Shown here: positions 7,588 through 16,760 of the stretch, one piece after another | Layout: every line of letters starts with the position of its first letter | Position numbering within the stretch: the first letter of the stretch is position 1 | Assembly (NCBI RefSeq): GCF_031656915.1 | Contig: NZ_CP134227.1 | Location: forward strand, 930,001 to 994,000 | Length of the DNA stretch: 64,000 bases | DNA from: Nocardioides marmorisolisilvae | GTDB lineage: Bacteria; Actinomycetota; Actinomycetes; Propionibacteriales; Nocardioidaceae | Direction: 5' to 3' | Made by a program: the position numbers and the translations under genes | Notes under the pieces: generated by a model | The model's database searches: none | Seen by the model: only the letters and a program-made list of their open reading frames with translations | What the model was told of the DNA's origin: nothing

Positions 7588-8706
7588 TCACAGTCCGAGG
7601 TCCTTGCTGGAGGTGAAGGCGAATCGTTCGAGCGGGCGGATGTAGCGCTCGAGGAGGACGGGGAGGTTCTGGTGGCGGGTCTGGGCGGCGATCCGCTCAA
7701 GTGGGACACCGGCCAGGGCCGCGGTGGTGGCATGGCCGGCGCGCAGGGAGTGGGCGGTGATCCGGGTGCCGTCCAGACCGGCGGCCTCGGCGCGGGCGCG
7801 CAGCATCCGGGCGACGGCCCGGCCGGCGATCGGTTCGCCGCTGATCGTGGGTCCCCAGACCCGGGTGAACAACGGGCCCGGCGTGGGTCCCCGGAGGGCC
7901 AGCCAGGCGTTGACGGCGGCGACGGGGTCGGTCTCGGTGTGGTGTCCGACCGCGACCGCGACGCGTTGACCGCGTGCTTCGGGGTCGGTCTTCGAGGTGT
8001 GGATGGCCAGCAGGAGTCCGGCGGGCTCGTGGCTGAGGTCGGCCAGGGTGAGGGCGACGAGCTCGGAGCGGCGCAGTGCGGAGGCGAAGCCGAGCAGGAT
8101 GATCGCGGCGTCGCGTGTCCCGGTCGGGGTGGTCCGGTCGATGGCGGCCAGGATCTGGCGGATCTCGGCGACCGTCAGCGGGCGGGCCAGTCGTCGGGGG
8201 GCGGTGCCGTGGGTACGGGCCAGGCCGTGGCGGACCTGGCGGACGATCTCGGTGGCGACCGGGTCGGGGGCACCAGACAGCCGGTGGACGTGCCGGATCG
8301 CGGCACAGGACAGGTTCAGGGTGCTGACGGCCAAGCCGGCCTCGGCGCGTTCGGCCAGGTAGGCACACAGGGCCAGCGGATCCGCAGGCAGCGCGGTGAC
8401 GCCGCGGTGGGCGCACCAGTGTTCCCAGTGGTGCCACATCTGGGCATAGGCGGTCCGAGTGTTGAGGCTGTGCGCGGCGAGGATCGCCGTCGCGACCCGG
8501 CGCGCATCGGCCTCGGTCATCCCGGTCGGCATGACCACCGCGGTGCCGGCGGTCTCGGGATCGAGGCGGACCAGGGACGTGCCCGCCGGAAGGCCGGCAC
8601 TCATCAAGGCGGCCGCGGGAGTGGTCGTTGCGGTGGGCTCTGGGGCAGTCGATGGCGTCATCGCCGAGGTGTAGCGCCGCCACCCGAGCCTCGCCGGCTC
8701 ACCCAT
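7588..8706 (-). CDS. Tyrosine recombinase of cassette copy A
   Basis: This 372-residue site-specific recombinase has an N-terminal SAM-like core-binding domain (about 64-160) and a catalytic domain (about 175-362). The active-site set is complete: R212 in ALRRSEL, K239 in HTSKT, H319 and R322 in HSLRAGHAT, H345 in TRHQN and Y355 in LERYI. An internal ATG (MTPSTAP, residue 16) is an alternative start. It lies upstream of the antitoxin/toxin pair in the same direction, separated from it by a tandem repeat array. Copy B differs by scattered substitutions and a four-residue deletion near residue 30. It presumably moves the cassette; its recombination site is unknown. Confidence 0.88.
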   Translation of the reverse strand: MGEPARLGWRRYTSAMTPSTAPEPTATTTPAAALMSAGLPAGTSLVRLDPETAGTAVVMPTGMTEADARRVATAILAAHSLNTRTAYAQMWHHWEHWCAHRGVTALPADPLALCAYLAERAEAGLAVSTLNLSCAAIRHVHRLSGAPDPVATEIVRQVRHGLARTHGTAPRRLARPLTVAEIRQILAAIDRTTPTGTRDAAIILLGFASALRRSELVALTLADLSHEPAGLLLAIHTSKTDPEARGQRVAVAVGHHTETDPVAAVNAWLALRGPTPGPLFTRVWGPTISGEPIAGRAVARMLRARAEAAGLDGTRITAHSLRAGHATTAALAGVPLERIAAQTRHQNLPVLLERYIRPLERFAFTSSKDLGL

Positions 8707-8747
8707 CGGTGCACCCGCGCCGGACGGTCAGCGCCGACGGCTCATAA

Positions 8748-9084
8748 CTCCATCGTTAAGGTCATCCTCGGTGGCGCGTCCGCGTCTCGCGATCTTCAGG
8801 ACCTTTCCGTCTTGATCGGCGAACGCGACGAACTCTCGGACGCGGTCACGGTCGGCGACTACGGCTCACGATCGCTTCAGCGCTCGACCCGCCGGGTGTC
8901 GATCATGCCACCCGAGCGGATCCGAACCCTGCCCTTCGGCACCGGCCTCGTGCTCCTCAGGAGCGCGCCACCGATTATCACGACCCTCCGGCCTTGGACG
9001 ACCACTGAGACTCGGGAATCGCGCCCAACGCACACCCCAGCGGCGGTCCGCCCACTGGGCAGCCGCTTCCACCCGCCTCCCTAG
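8748..9084 (+). pseudogene. C-terminal remnant of a TraG/VirD4-like conjugative coupling protein
   Basis: Directly after the cassette end an open frame reads NSIVKVILGGASASRDLQDL, then IGERDELSDA, then SIMPPERIRTLPFGTGLVLL and an ending with TTLRPW. These are the last ~110 residues typical of actinobacterial TraM-recognition/VirD4-type ATPases, which pump DNA in conjugation. The ATPase core is missing because the frame begins at the cassette boundary. No start codon or ribosome site is visible. It marks the window as part of a decayed conjugative element together with the ssb and DUF4913 genes further right. Confidence 0.75.
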
Positions 9085-9254
9085 TCGGACGGCACGGCGT
9101 GGCACTTGGCCTCAACTGCTCCTGCTGCGCCTCCCTCATCGAAATCGGCAACCGACGAGTCTTGCGGACACTCCGGTGATGTCCACGCTCGCGGGCCATG
9201 CCCCGGGCGGTTTCTGCATTCGTCTGCGGCCGTCGCATTTATGGACCCATAGTG

Positions 9255-10690
9255 GGCCCTCCTGACTGATCTGTGGGTTAGTTGCGGCCCGGGAGGGCGG
9301 GTCGGTGCCCGCCGAGGGTGAGCATCGCCAGCGCGATCAATGCCTCGGCGGAGTGGAACCCGAACGCCATCCTGGTCAGCAGCCGGATCTTGGTGTTGGT
9401 CGACTCGATCAGCCCGTTGGACAGGTTGTGCTCGATCGCGGCGAGGATCCGGGAACGGTGCTTGACGATGCTCTTCTGCAGTTTCACGAACGCCGGGATC
9501 CGGCAGCGTCGCGCCCAGCTGATCCACCGGTCCAGGGCCTCGGCGGCTGCCGCGTGGGGTAGTCGGAAGACCAGCCGCAGGCCTTCTTTGAGCAGATAGG
9601 CGCGATACAACCGCGGATCGGTGGCCGCGATCCAAGCCAGCTTGGTCTGCTGGTTCTCGGTGAGATCTTCGGGGTTCTTCCACAACGAGTAGCGGGCTCC
9701 CTTCAACGACTTGGCCCGTTCGCTGCCCGGTCGCGGCGGTGCGTCGGCGCGAGGACGTCCACGCGGCCGCTTGGGTTCGGTTCTGGCCTGCTTGCGGGCG
9801 TCGTTCCACGCCTCACGCCGGACCTCATCGAGCGCCTCGGTCGCCCATTTGACGATGTGGAACGGATCGGCCACCCGGACCGCGTTCGGGCACCGCCCGG
9901 CGACGATGGTGTCGATGAAGTCGGCCCCATCAGCCGAGACGTGGGTGATCAGCTTGCAGCGTTCTTCGCCGAGGAGATCGAAGAACTCAGCGACGGTGGC
10001 GCTGTTGCGTCCCGGTGCGGCCCAGACCAGTCGCCGCTGGTCGTGGTCGACGACGACCATCAAGTACTTGTGCCCGCGCTTGTAGCTGATCTCGTCGATC
10101 CCGATGCGCCGCAGCCCGGCGAAGCGGTCGTGCTGGGTCTCGATGTCGGCCCAGACCCGGGAGATGATCGAACCCACGGTGCGCCAGGCGATCCGCATCA
10201 GCTCGACCACGCATGACTTCGAGGCCTGGGTGGCCAGCCATGCCACCTGATCATCGAAGCTCAGCGTGTGGCCGGCGTCGTGGCGGGCCCAGGGCACGTG
10301 GGCGACCACCACGCCATGGGCCCGGCAGGTCACCCGCGGCGCGTCAGCCTCGACCATCGCGACCATCGTGCCCAGGTCCAGCGCCCGCCAACGCCTCCTG
10401 CCCGCACCGGCGTCATAACCCGGACAGCGTCGCCGACAACGCCCGCAGCGGCCACGCTGCCGCTTGGTCGGCCGCACGTAGGCGACCAGCACCTGGTCGT
10501 CCTCGTCGAACTCGACCCGCTCGATCACCGTCTTCTCGACCCCGAACACGCCCCGCCATAGGCTGACATCACGCACGCCGCTCTCCTGTGCACCTGGTTC
10601 CTGTTCCTAGACAGCTCAGAAACCTAGACAGGAAGCGGCGTGTGGCTCGTTCAGGCGCGCTCAGGCACCCACAGGTACGTCAGGAGAGCC
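9255..10690 (-). mobile_element. ISL3-family insertion sequence, copy 1 (1436 bp)
   Basis: The terminal inverted repeats are GGCCCTCCTGACTGATCTG on the left and, inverted, GGCTCTCCTGACGTACCTG on the right. An 8-bp target duplication ccatagtg (9247-9254 and 10691-10698) flanks the element, as expected for ISL3. It landed 47 bases upstream of the leucine-rich-repeat gene start, with its transposase pointing away. Two further copies with the same length lie in tandem at 18725-21603. Confidence 0.95.
9278..10576 (-). CDS. ISL3-family transposase
   Basis: This 432-residue DDE transposase has an N-terminal Cys-rich zinc-finger-like segment (CGRCRRRCPGYD). The catalytic region has the first Asp in RIGIDEISYKRGH, the second in VSADGADFIDT and the Glu in NGLIESTNTKIR. 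It occupies nearly the entire element between the terminal repeats. The translations of all three copies in the window are the same, so the copies are recent. Confidence 0.95.
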   Translation of the reverse strand: MRDVSLWRGVFGVEKTVIERVEFDEDDQVLVAYVRPTKRQRGRCGRCRRRCPGYDAGAGRRRWRALDLGTMVAMVEADAPRVTCRAHGVVVAHVPWARHDAGHTLSFDDQVAWLATQASKSCVVELMRIAWRTVGSIISRVWADIETQHDRFAGLRRIGIDEISYKRGHKYLMVVVDHDQRRLVWAAPGRNSATVAEFFDLLGEERCKLITHVSADGADFIDTIVAGRCPNAVRVADPFHIVKWATEALDEVRREAWNDARKQARTEPKRPRGRPRADAPPRPGSERAKSLKGARYSLWKNPEDLTENQQTKLAWIAATDPRLYRAYLLKEGLRLVFRLPHAAAAEALDRWISWARRCRIPAFVKLQKSIVKHRSRILAAIEHNLSNGLIESTNTKIRLLTRMAFGFHSAEALIALAMLTLGGHRPALPGRN

Positions 10691-10737
10691 CCATAGTGTT
10701 GGTAATCGTTCGTGGGGCGTAGAGACGAGGCAGAGCC

Positions 10738-13722
10738 ATGCGCATGATCTGGACCCTTCGCCCACGTGCTGCCCGGGCTTTGCTGGCGTCTGCCACGGCA
10801 GGCCTGTTGACGGTGCCACTGCTGCTGCTCACCGGTTCACCAGCCGCCGCGGCCGCGACGACGTGCACTGTCGATGGCATCGTCTACACAGCCGATCCGG
10901 CCGACGTCGCTGCGGGTGCGACGGTGAGCGGCTACACCGGGACAGGCGCCGCCGTTGCCATGCCGGACTCCATCACCTGCGGTACCCAGTCATACTCGGT
11001 CACCACCATCGGGGACGGCGCCTTTCAATACGACCCGTTGACGTCGGTGACCATCCCCGACTCGGTCACCACCATCGGGACCTTCGCGTTTTTTAGCAAC
11101 AAGTTGACGTCGGTGACCATCCCCGACTCGGTCACCACCATCGGGGAGGGCGCCTTCAACAACAACCAGTTGACCTCGGTCACCCTCGGGAGCTCGGTCA
11201 CCACCATCGGGAACAAGGCCTTCGACCTCAACCAGTTGGCATCGGTGACCATCCCCGACTCGGTCATCACCATCGGGAAGTTCGCGTTCTCTTCCAACCC
11301 GTTGGCATCGGTATCCCTGGGGGCCGCGGTCACCACCATCGGGGACTACGCCTTCGGCAGCAACCAGTTGACGTCGGTGACCATCCCCGGCTCGGTCATC
11401 ACCATCGGGCAAAAGGCATTCGGTGACAACACCGGGTTGGTGAGTGTGACCTTTGACGGCGCGGCCCCGACGACCATCACACCTGCGGGCGACCAGTACG
11501 CCTCGTTGGGCACGGCAACGGGCCTGGTCGTCTACTACCACTACGCCTTCGATGCCGCCAACACGTCCCATGGGTTCACCACCCCGACCTGGCAGGGCTA
11601 CAACACCCAGCTCATCGAGCCGACGTCGTGCACGGTCGACGATATCGTCTACACGGTCGACCCGCTCCATGTCGCTGCGGGTGCGACGGCAACCGTCTAC
11701 ATCACGGCCGGTGGCGACGTTGCGATACCGGACTCCATCACCTGCGGCACCCAGTCATACCCGGTCACCGCCATCGGGGACTCCGCCTTTGAATCCGATG
11801 AGTTGTCGTCGGTGACCATCCCGGACTCGGTGACCACCATCGGGGACCGTGCCTTCAGCTACAACCAGATGTCGTCGGTCACCATCGGGAACTCGGTCAC
11901 CACCATCGGGGACTTCGCCTTCGACGGCAACCAGTTGGCGTCGGTGACCATCCCAGACTCGGTCACCAGCATCGGGAAGGAAGCCTTCGCGCTCGCCAAC
12001 TTGGCGTCGGTGACCATCGGGAACTCGGTCACCACCATCGGGGACTTCGCATTCGGCGGCAACCCCTTGGTGAGTGTGACCTTTGAAGGGGCGGCCCCCA
12101 CGACCATCACACCTGCGGGCGACCAGTACGCCTCGCTGGGCCCCGCAACGGGTCTGATCGTCTACTACCACTACGCCTTCGATGCCGCCAACACGTCCCA
12201 TGGGTTCACCACCCCGACCTGGCAGGGCTACAACACCCAGCTCATCGAGCCGACGTCGTGCACGGTCGACGATATCGTCTACACGGTCGACCCGCTCCAT
12301 GTCGCTGCGGGTGCGACGGCAACCGTCTACATCACGGCCGGTGGCGACGTTGCGATACCGGACTCCATCACCTGCGGCACCCAGTCATACCCGGTCACCG
12401 CCATCGGGGACTCCGCCTTTGAATCCGATGAGTTGTCGTCGGTGACCATCCCGGACTCGGTGACCACCATCGGGGACCGTGCCTTCAGCTACAACCAGAT
12501 GTCGTCGGTCACCATCGGGAACTCGGTCACCACCATCGGGGACTTCGCCTTCGACGGCAACCAGTTGGCGTCGGTGACCATCCCAGACTCGGTCACCAGC
12601 ATCGGGAAGGAAGCCTTCGCGCTCGCCAACTTGGCGTCGGTGACCATCGGGAACTCGGTCACCACCATCGGGGACTTCGCATTCGGCGGCAACCCCTTGG
12701 TGAGTGTGACCTTTGAAGGGGCGGCCCCCACGACCATCACACCTGCGGGCGACCAGTACGCCTCGCTGGGCCCCGCAACGGGTCTGATCGTCTACTACCA
12801 CTACGCCTTCGATGCCGCCAACACGTCCCATGGGTTCACCACCCCGACCTGGCAGGGCTACAACACCCAGGTGATTGCCGTGACACCGTCGATGACGACG
12901 AACCCGTCGAACACGACTGTCAAGGCTGGTGACACGGCGACATTCACCGCGGCAGCCACGGGAATCCCGACACCGACCGTGCAGTGGCAGGTCAACACCG
13001 GCGACGGATCCGGATACACCGACATACCCGACCCCACCGGCACCAACGCGACGCTGACGTTGACCGACGTCACCGCAGCGATGAACGGCAACACCTACCG
13101 GGCCACGTTCACCAACAGCGCCGGCAACGCCACCACCACGTCCGCGACCCTGACCGTCAACTCGCCCCCGAAGCTGACCGGTGAGTCGGCCGCAACCGGC
13201 AAGGTCGGCGACCCGTTCACCTACTCCTACACCGTCACCGGATTCCCCGCCCCCACCGTGACCATCAGCGGCGACGCCCTCCCCGACGGCGTGAGCCTCG
13301 ACCCGGCAACCCACACGATCGCCGGCACCCCGGGCCCGGGCACCGCGGGCACCTACCAGGTGGTGCTGACCGCCCACAACGGCATCGGCGACGACGCCAC
13401 CCTCAACGTCGCGCTGACCTTCACCCCGGACACCGTCGACAACCTCACCCCGACGATCACCGGAATCGCCCAGGCAGGTCAGACCCTGACCGCCGATGCC
13501 GGACCCCACCTCGACCCGGCCGACGCGCACCTGACCTACCAGTGGAACGCCGACGGCCAACCCATCCACGGAGCAACACGGCAAACGTTCAAGCTCCGCA
13601 ACCCCCAAGCAGGCGCCCGGATCACCGTCACCATCACCGCCTCGAGCCCCACCTTCATCCCAGCAACCGCAACATCCGAGCAGACAACCCCGGTGGCCGA
13701 CAGGGCCACAGGTCCCCGCTAA
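10738..13722 (+). CDS. Secreted BspA-type leucine-rich-repeat protein with Ig-like C-terminal domains
   Basis: This 994-residue protein opens with an Arg-rich start, a hydrophobic stretch (LLTVPLLLLTG) and an AAAAA cleavage region near residue 40, a Sec-type signal peptide. Repeats of the form LTSVTIPDSVTTIGEGAF, about 23 residues each, identify the BspA/LRR_5 surface-protein fold (about 75-700). An Ig-like domain (about 715-805), a second one resembling putative-Ig repeats (about 805-890) and a last beta-rich domain follow. There is no LPXTG motif or membrane anchor, so it is probably released or loosely wall-bound. A 210-residue block is duplicated exactly. The start follows gaggcagagcc. 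ISL3 copy 1 sits 47 bases upstream and may have replaced or blocked the promoter. A binding or adhesion role is likely; the ligand is unknown. Confidence 0.85.
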   Translation: MRMIWTLRPRAARALLASATAGLLTVPLLLLTGSPAAAAATTCTVDGIVYTADPADVAAGATVSGYTGTGAAVAMPDSITCGTQSYSVTTIGDGAFQYDPLTSVTIPDSVTTIGTFAFFSNKLTSVTIPDSVTTIGEGAFNNNQLTSVTLGSSVTTIGNKAFDLNQLASVTIPDSVITIGKFAFSSNPLASVSLGAAVTTIGDYAFGSNQLTSVTIPGSVITIGQKAFGDNTGLVSVTFDGAAPTTITPAGDQYASLGTATGLVVYYHYAFDAANTSHGFTTPTWQGYNTQLIEPTSCTVDDIVYTVDPLHVAAGATATVYITAGGDVAIPDSITCGTQSYPVTAIGDSAFESDELSSVTIPDSVTTIGDRAFSYNQMSSVTIGNSVTTIGDFAFDGNQLASVTIPDSVTSIGKEAFALANLASVTIGNSVTTIGDFAFGGNPLVSVTFEGAAPTTITPAGDQYASLGPATGLIVYYHYAFDAANTSHGFTTPTWQGYNTQLIEPTSCTVDDIVYTVDPLHVAAGATATVYITAGGDVAIPDSITCGTQSYPVTAIGDSAFESDELSSVTIPDSVTTIGDRAFSYNQMSSVTIGNSVTTIGDFAFDGNQLASVTIPDSVTSIGKEAFALANLASVTIGNSVTTIGDFAFGGNPLVSVTFEGAAPTTITPAGDQYASLGPATGLIVYYHYAFDAANTSHGFTTPTWQGYNTQVIAVTPSMTTNPSNTTVKAGDTATFTAAATGIPTPTVQWQVNTGDGSGYTDIPDPTGTNATLTLTDVTAAMNGNTYRATFTNSAGNATTTSATLTVNSPPKLTGESAATGKVGDPFTYSYTVTGFPAPTVTISGDALPDGVSLDPATHTIAGTPGPGTAGTYQVVLTAHNGIGDDATLNVALTFTPDTVDNLTPTITGIAQAGQTLTADAGPHLDPADAHLTYQWNADGQPIHGATRQTFKLRNPQAGARITVTITASSPTFIPATATSEQTTPVADRATGPR
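11531..12870 (+). repeat. 630-bp in-frame tandem duplication inside the LRR gene
   Basis: The units 11531-12160 and 12161-12790 look identical base for base, and a third partial unit continues to 12870. The period of 630 bases keeps the reading frame and adds 210 residues. Each unit begins at the YHYAFDAANTSHGF module and includes a run of leucine-rich repeats. The identity points to a recent unequal exchange or slippage event. Confidence 0.93.
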
Positions 13723-14032
13723 ACAGTCGAACCGCGACCAACTCACCAACGCCCCTGGGTCACCACCGTCGAGAGGCCCATGTCGGCCGCGAGCACGGAT
13801 GACGTGGGTCGGATTCCTTGGCACGACCTGAGAGAGCCGGATCGTGCCTTCACTCCGGTGCAGCGCCTCATCGCAGGGCGCGGCGACCCTCTGAGCGTGC
13901 CGTCCGCCGCCAGGATGCGTCGATCCGAGGCCGCGATCGCGTCCGAGCGGCGCGCAGGACATTGGGGCGTTGTGTGCACCTGGGTCCCGAGAGCGGCTTC
14001 ACCGGGAAGCCGCGGCGAGTCCGGGAGTCAAC
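13723..14032. other. Gene-free stretch between the LRR gene and ssb
   Basis: No open frame here shows recognisable motifs; the frame starting at 13780 runs on out of frame through ssb and is not credible. A promoter for the ssb-DUF4913 group may lie here. Confidence 0.45.
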
Positions 14033-14452
14033 GTGTCCATCCCCACCCAGATGAGCCTGGTCGGGTTCGTCGCATCAGCGCCGGAGCTGCACTTCACCAA
14101 GGACGGCGCCGAATGCTGCCGTCTCCGTGTCGGCGTCGAGCAGTGGCGCAGGGAGGTCGACGGCGACTTCACGAAGCTCGACCCGACCTTCCACGACATG
14201 GTCGCCTTCGAGAGCACGGCCCGGGAGACGTACGCCCGGTTCCGCAAGGGCGACTCCTTCGTTGCCAGTGGCTACGTCCACGAATACGAAGTCGAACACC
14301 CCGGCGAGGCGAGCGTGATCAAGGAGGAGTTCGTCGCCCGCAAGATCGGCCACAACGTCAACAAGACGGCCTACGAGGTCCAGCGCCGCCGGCTCGCGCC
14401 GGCACCAGCTCCGCCCGCTCAGCGATCGTCGAACACGGCCATCGGCCTCTGA
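14033..14452 (+). CDS. ssb: Single-stranded DNA-binding protein of a mobile element
   Basis: This OB-fold protein of about 139 residues contains MSLVGFVASAPELHFTKDG, FHDMVAFESTARETYARFRK and GDSFVASGYVHEYE, the order of strands in bacterial SSB. The C-terminus is Pro/Ala-rich and lacks the acidic DDxPF tip of the chromosomal protein, which is common in plasmid and ICE versions. The GTG at 14033 or the ATG at 14051 may be the start. It begins a plus-strand set with a DUF4913 gene and two unknown genes. It would coat single strands during conjugation or replication of the element. Confidence 0.75.
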   Translation: MSIPTQMSLVGFVASAPELHFTKDGAECCRLRVGVEQWRREVDGDFTKLDPTFHDMVAFESTARETYARFRKGDSFVASGYVHEYEVEHPGEASVIKEEFVARKIGHNVNKTAYEVQRRRLAPAPAPPAQRSSNTAIGL

Positions 14453-14464
14453 ACAGGCGGCGTC

Positions 14465-14971
14465 GTGGCCCACGAGTCATCGTTCGGCGCCGAGCGTGAC
14501 CTGCCGCCGGGGCCGATCGACTGGAACCTTCTCGACGCTCCGACCGCAGTCGCCGAGTGGCGCGACCTGGACGGGTTCGTGACCTGGCTGAAGAACACCT
14601 TCGGTCTGCCGCCGGCGATCGTGCCGCCGTACTGGCATCGCCACGACGAGCTGATCTGGGAGCTGTCCGCGCTACACACCCACTTCCTCGCCTGCTACGA
14701 CCAATCCGCCTCGCCCTCGGCGCCGGTTGGGTGGATGCGGGAGTTCGCCGAGTGCCGCCAGCGCCTGCGGGAGTGGGTGGCAAACTGCGGGACCCGCCTG
14801 GACCGTGACCGGCCGACGCGGCAGACGACCTGGCCGGGCGAAGCCGCCGCTGTCGTAGCCGGCGAGGTCGAGATCGTCGATCGTGCGGCGGACTTCACCA
14901 CGTTCGTGCACGAGGACGTCTCGCGGCGACCGCGTGTCGAGGAGATCGCGCGAGATGAACTCCGCGGGTGA
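14465..14971 (+). CDS. DUF4913-containing protein
   Basis: This 168-residue protein begins with GTG 12 bases after ssb. It contains AEWRDLDGFVTWLKNTFGLP and VPPYWHRHDELIWELSALH, then CRQRLREWV, the pattern of the DUF4913 family found next to conjugation genes in actinobacterial integrative elements. No enzyme motif or membrane segment is visible. Its function is unknown; it may take part in element transfer or replication with its neighbours. Confidence 0.7.
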   Translation: MAHESSFGAERDLPPGPIDWNLLDAPTAVAEWRDLDGFVTWLKNTFGLPPAIVPPYWHRHDELIWELSALHTHFLACYDQSASPSAPVGWMREFAECRQRLREWVANCGTRLDRDRPTRQTTWPGEAAAVVAGEVEIVDRAADFTTFVHEDVSRRPRVEEIARDELRG

Positions 14972-15135
14972 CCACCAGGCGTCCCCCGGGGGGTCCGCAG
15001 GGCGTCCGCAGGGCGTCCACGCAGCGCCTTCAGGCCCCGGCGTCGTGCTCGGGTCCACAGCTGCGGCCACCAGACCGCTCGGGCCGCGCGGGTCGACGGG
15101 AGCCTTCGACCAAGACCGGGAGGAAGGAGAGGCTC

Positions 15136-15435
15136 ATGGATCTTGAGCATGCGTTGACCCTCGCGCGGGCGAGGTCGTTCGTGGCGGCGCTCGCCGACGC
15201 GGCCGTCGATGAGGACGCGTCCGCGTGTTTCGAAAGGGTCCTGATCGAGCTCGACTGGCTCCACGACGACGAGTCTTCGGGCCTCGATACCGACGGGCTC
15301 GGCGATGATCGCGAGGTCCTGTATCGGGGCGCCACCGCAGCGATCGAGTCCCTGGTCGGCTTCGGGGTCGACGCACTCGACCTCGAGCTGCTCCTGGTCC
15401 GGCTCGAGGCCGCGCACGCGTTGGACGGCGCCTGA
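15136..15435 (+). CDS. Small acidic protein of unknown function in the integrative element
   Basis: This 99-residue protein starts after a strong aggaaggagagg ribosome site. It is Asp/Glu-rich and probably all-helical, with no signal or membrane segment. Its stop shares bases with the start of the next gene (TGATG), so the two are coupled. I do not recognise a family. Confidence 0.6.
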   Translation: MDLEHALTLARARSFVAALADAAVDEDASACFERVLIELDWLHDDESSGLDTDGLGDDREVLYRGATAAIESLVGFGVDALDLELLLVRLEAAHALDGA

Positions 15436-16760
15436 TGTACGGCGAGACCGGCGACCTGATGCGCACCGAGCTCGCCGCCCTGCTGCGCCAGCACCGGATC
15501 CTTCACCGGCTCGGCGCGCACCCACCGTCGGCTCCTGACGCTGTTCCGGAGCGCGAGGCCGCGGGCATCGTGATCGGGCAGTACCGGCAGACGGTGCTGA
15601 GCTGGTGCGCCGAGGCGGTCATGGCCGCCAAGCCGCTGGTGTTCAGCGCCACCCTGCCGGCGCCGGCCAACCCGTTCCGGACCTCCGAGGACCGCGGTAC
15701 GGCGGTCAGCGAGCTGGCCCGCGCCCTGGGCCGTGCCCGCGAGGCGTCCAGGACACCGCCCGCGAGCACCGCGCTCCTCGGCACGGCCCACCCGAACGAG
15801 GTCGTCGAGCACTGGCGCCATGCCGCCCGGGCCGCGGCCCTGGCCGAGCACGACACCAACGGACTCGCCGGACAGCGGCTCACCGGGCCCCAGGCGCAGG
15901 CCGTCGTCGGCGACGTCGCCGCAGTCACCCAGGCGCTCGTGGTCCTCGACCAGCGGTACCTGAACGTCCCCGGCTGGGAGAGGTTGACCGACCCGGGGCG
16001 GCTCGGTTGGACCGCCCTCGCGACCGCGCTCGACGTCGGCCTCGGGCGGCCCGACTACAGCGTCGACGCCACCGGCTGGCGGCCACGGACCCATGCGCTG
16101 CGCATCGGCCCGCAGCGCGGCATCCTCGGCGTCCTCCAGTCCGAGCACGACCTGCTCGTCCACCTCAGGTCGTTCCCGACCGCGATGAACCTGCGGCTGA
16201 TCGTCGACTCCCAACAACGCCTCTCCCGCCGGCTCGCGATACTCGCGCAGCGAGCCGACGCCCCCCGCGCCGAGGCGTGGCGTGCCCGCGCCGCGGCGTA
16301 CTCGGTGCTCAAGCAGCAGCTGCGCAACGTCGGCGGGCGGATCGGTAGGGGCGGCCACGCGGTCGCCGATGCCGCGAACGCGACGGCGCGTCTTCGGGCC
16401 CTTCCGGCCCAGAGCATCGTCGAGCCACGGGTCGCCGCCGGATTCCAGACGCTGTTCAACGGCATCGACCAACGCATCGCCGAGATCATCGAGACCGGCA
16501 TCGACCAGAAGACCTACCTCCAGCGCGTGCAGCTCCCCCGGCTGGTCCCCGACAGCGCTGGCCTGGTCGCCCCCGTCCGCGAGCGGTTCACCCCGATCGA
16601 CCGCAGCGCCAACAAGGAACTCGTCAGGGCCGTGCGCGGACTGGTCCCGCACATCGAACCCGAGGCAGCCACACCGGGCCGCAGCCGCTCGGCCCTGCAC
16701 TCAGCGCTGATCCACCAACCCGCGGGCCGACGCACCGACCCCGGCCTCCCGGGCCCATGA
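15435..16760 (+). CDS. Large helical protein of unknown function in the integrative element
   Basis: This 441-residue protein is rich in Ala, Arg and Leu and predicted to be mostly helical, with stretches such as EVVEHWRHAARAAALAEHD and SQQRLSRRLAILAQRA. It has no transmembrane segment, nucleotide-binding loop or relaxase HUH motif that I can see. It is translationally coupled to the preceding small gene and is the last plus-strand gene before the integrase module. Its position after ssb and DUF4913 suggests an element-specific transfer function. That is context only. Confidence 0.6.
   Translation: MYGETGDLMRTELAALLRQHRILHRLGAHPPSAPDAVPEREAAGIVIGQYRQTVLSWCAEAVMAAKPLVFSATLPAPANPFRTSEDRGTAVSELARALGRAREASRTPPASTALLGTAHPNEVVEHWRHAARAAALAEHDTNGLAGQRLTGPQAQAVVGDVAAVTQALVVLDQRYLNVPGWERLTDPGRLGWTALATALDVGLGRPDYSVDATGWRPRTHALRIGPQRGILGVLQSEHDLLVHLRSFPTAMNLRLIVDSQQRLSRRLAILAQRADAPRAEAWRARAAAYSVLKQQLRNVGGRIGRGGHAVADAANATARLRALPAQSIVEPRVAAGFQTLFNGIDQRIAEIIETGIDQKTYLQRVQLPRLVPDSAGLVAPVRERFTPIDRSANKELVRAVRGLVPHIEPEAATPGRSRSALHSALIHQPAGRRTDPGLPGP

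Larger units (their letters stand above)
6137..8747 (-). mobile_element. Integrase/toxin-antitoxin cassette, copy A (2.6 kb)
   Basis: This block holds a tyrosine recombinase, an XRE regulator and an AbiEii-like nucleotidyltransferase, all on the minus strand. A second copy lies at 39728-42292 in the same orientation. Similarity starts at a shared ggtccgatccgtggattcg and stops after ggctcataa; beyond these points the flanks differ completely, which defines the ends. The 46 bp length difference is accounted for by three fewer 12-bp tandem units, a 12-bp deletion in the integrase and a 2-bp insertion in the toxin gene in copy B. The clear boundaries and the recombinase suggest a mobile unit. I see no terminal inverted repeats, so the mechanism is inferred. 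Confidence 0.7.

Noticed and set aside
7672-9084. Long plus-strand open frame of 470 codons across the integrase
   Set aside because: The first part is antisense to the well-conserved tyrosine recombinase and has no motif; only its last ~110 codons, after the cassette end, are real TraG-like coding sequence.
10990-13962. Long minus-strand frames opposite the LRR gene
   Set aside because: They mirror the repeat structure of the plus-strand gene and begin without plausible start sites; the plus strand has signal peptide, LRR and Ig-like domains.
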